A stretch of DNA of 6,806 bases from Clostridiaceae bacterium (GTDB lineage: Bacteria; Bacillota; Clostridia; Saccharofermentanales; DTU023). Made by a program: the position numbers and the translations under genes. The stretch covers positions 1 through 6,806 of the forward strand of contig DUUZ01000193.1 in assembly GCA_012841255.1 (NCBI GenBank), given 5' to 3'. The notes beneath the pieces were generated by a model that was not told where the DNA came from, did not search any database, and saw only the letters and a list, made by a program, of their open reading frames with translations. This document shows, piece by piece, positions 5,661 to 6,806 of this stretch (positions are counted from its first letter, which is position 1; each line of letters opens with the position of its first letter).

Positions 5661-6806
5661 TTAGTGACGGATAATCTTCTTGGCTGTCGTCTTGGGGAAT
5701 TCCGTATCGCGCAGGGACACCGACCGGACCATCTTGTAGTGGATGAGGCCGGAGTTGACTTCCTTGACCACGGCCTGGACTTTCTCCAAAACCTTCTCAT
5801 CCGTAAGATCAAGCCCAAGAAGTTCAGGATCCTCGTCCACCGTGTCGCGGTCGGGGAAGATCTCGGCGTGGATAATACTGTCACCCTCCTTGACTTCCTT
5901 GCCCGATACAACGGCCTCGGCGATCAGAGGGCTTTGGGTCAGAAGGAATTCAATCTCCTCGGGGAAGATGTTCTTGCCGTTCTTGGTTACGATGATATTG
6001 GCCTTCCTGCCCGTGATGATGACAAAACCCTTGTCGTCGATATAGCCGAAGTCCCCTGTATGGAACCAGCCTTCCTCATCGATGACTTCGCGGGTAGCCC
6101 CCTCATTCTTGAAGTAGCCCAGCATGACGTTGTCGCCCCGGCCGGCAATTTCGCCGATTCCGTTCTCATCGGGGTCAATGATCTTCATGTCCACACCCGG
6201 CAGGGGCAGACCCGCAGACCGGTTATTGAAATGGCGGGTGCGGTTCAGGGCCAGGATGGGGGCGCACTCGGTCAGGCCATAGCCCTGGATGCATCCGAAT
6301 CCCATATCCTGCATCTCCTTCATGAGCTCCGGAGCGATGGCTGCGCCGCCGGCAATAAGGAGGCGGATATTGCCGCCGAAGTTTTCGTGGACGGAATCGA
6401 AGATCTTGCGGCGAAGATCGATCCCCACGGTCCGCAGTCCCCGGGTCAGCTTCAGGCCGAAGTTGAATTTCTTGGCAAGCTTGGGATCCCCCTTGACCTT
6501 CTTCATGATGCCCCGGTGGAAGGCTTCCATCATGAGGGGCACCACCAGGACGATGGAGGGTTTGGCTTCCTGCAAATTGGGCACGATATAGCGGAGGCCC
6601 TCACATACGGCGACCGTACAGCCGCGATAGAGGGGGCAAAGATAGCCGCAGGTGCATTCATAGGTGTGGTGGAGGGGCAGGACCGATAAGAAGACGTCGC
6701 CTTCCCCGATATAGACCATGGAGCACATGCCCATGAGGTTCTTGCAGATATTCTTATGGCTCAGCATGACGGCCTTGGGGTTGGAGGTCGTACCCGAGGT
6801 AAAAAG
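5661..6806 (-). CDS. AMP-forming acyl-CoA synthetase, long-chain type (5' end outside window)
   Basis: The frame is open to the right edge, giving 381 visible residues and a TAA at 5663-5661. The enzyme activates a carboxylic acid, probably a long-chain fatty acid, as acyl-AMP and transfers it to CoA. The visible part begins inside the phosphate-binding loop, 'LFTSGTTSNPKAVMLSH' (visible residues 1-17). It then shows 'LPLHHTYE', 'IAGGAAIAPEL', the adenine-binding 'QGYGLTE' (174-180), 'GWFHTGDFGYID' with the ribose-binding Asp at about 252, and the hinge 'ITGRKANIIV' (264-273). The C-terminal subdomain ends in 'PKTTAKKIIRH', where the second Lys of the KK pair (about 377) aligns with the catalytic lysine. 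Two small departures are SGTTSN instead of SGTTGx and AKK instead of the usual SGK. The acid specificity is not readable; medium-chain or aryl acids remain possible. An ATG at 6767 is internal, not the start, because the motif continues upstream of it. Confidence 0.93.
   Translation of the reverse strand, partial: LFTSGTTSNPKAVMLSHKNICKNLMGMCSMVYIGEGDVFLSVLPLHHTYECTCGYLCPLYRGCTVAVCEGLRYIVPNLQEAKPSIVLVVPLMMEAFHRGIMKKVKGDPKLAKKFNFGLKLTRGLRTVGIDLRRKIFDSVHENFGGNIRLLIAGGAAIAPELMKEMQDMGFGCIQGYGLTECAPILALNRTRHFNNRSAGLPLPGVDMKIIDPDENGIGEIAGRGDNVMLGYFKNEGATREVIDEEGWFHTGDFGYIDDKGFVIITGRKANIIVTKNGKNIFPEEIEFLLTQSPLIAEAVVSGKEVKEGDSIIHAEIFPDRDTVDEDPELLGLDLTDEKVLEKVQAVVKEVNSGLIHYKMVRSVSLRDTEFPKTTAKKIIRH

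Noticed and set aside
5664..6689. A 341-codon plus-strand open frame opposite the acyl-CoA synthetase gene.
   Set aside because: The minus strand carries all the adenylate-forming motifs in order. The plus-strand translation resembles no protein family and is explained by GC-rich codon bias leaving the antisense frame open.

Overview
The window looks like chromosomal DNA of a fairly GC-rich Clostridia-type Firmicute. This rests on three things seen in the sequence: AAGGAGG-type ribosome binding sites, a clostridial-style D-Ala-D-Ala carboxypeptidase tail, and a DUF5685 / Cys-tailed J-domain gene pair that I know mainly from Clostridia. I cannot name the genus. There is no phage, insertion sequence, CRISPR array, tRNA or rRNA in the window.

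Layout from left to right. (1) The 3' end of a plus-strand gene, probably a membrane-anchored D-Ala-D-Ala carboxypeptidase (to 424). (2) A minus-strand three-gene run, read from about 2278 down to 469: a DUF5685-family protein, a small degenerate J-domain protein with a cysteine-rich tail, and a polytopic membrane protein. It is followed by a terminator whose T-run lies inside the 3' end of the carboxypeptidase gene. (3) A 106-bp divergent intergenic region with a dyad (2279-2384). (4) A plus-strand operon gltX-glnS (2385-5585), coding for glutamyl- and glutaminyl-tRNA synthetases only 3 bp apart. (5) A bidirectional terminator (5603-5642). (6) The 3' two thirds of a minus-strand long-chain acyl-CoA synthetase-like gene, which runs off the right edge.

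Most of the window is housekeeping: peptidoglycan trimming, tRNA charging and fatty-acid activation. The part without a known job is the minus-strand cassette. Its J-domain carries DPN where the Hsp70-stimulating HPD tripeptide should be and ends in 11 cysteines within 26 residues. The DUF5685 protein has two aspartate-rich motifs whose spacing resembles that of class I isoprenoid synthases. A membrane protein follows 14 nt behind. Together they suggest a small membrane-associated, possibly metal- or lipid-linked module. That function is inference only; the families themselves are not new.
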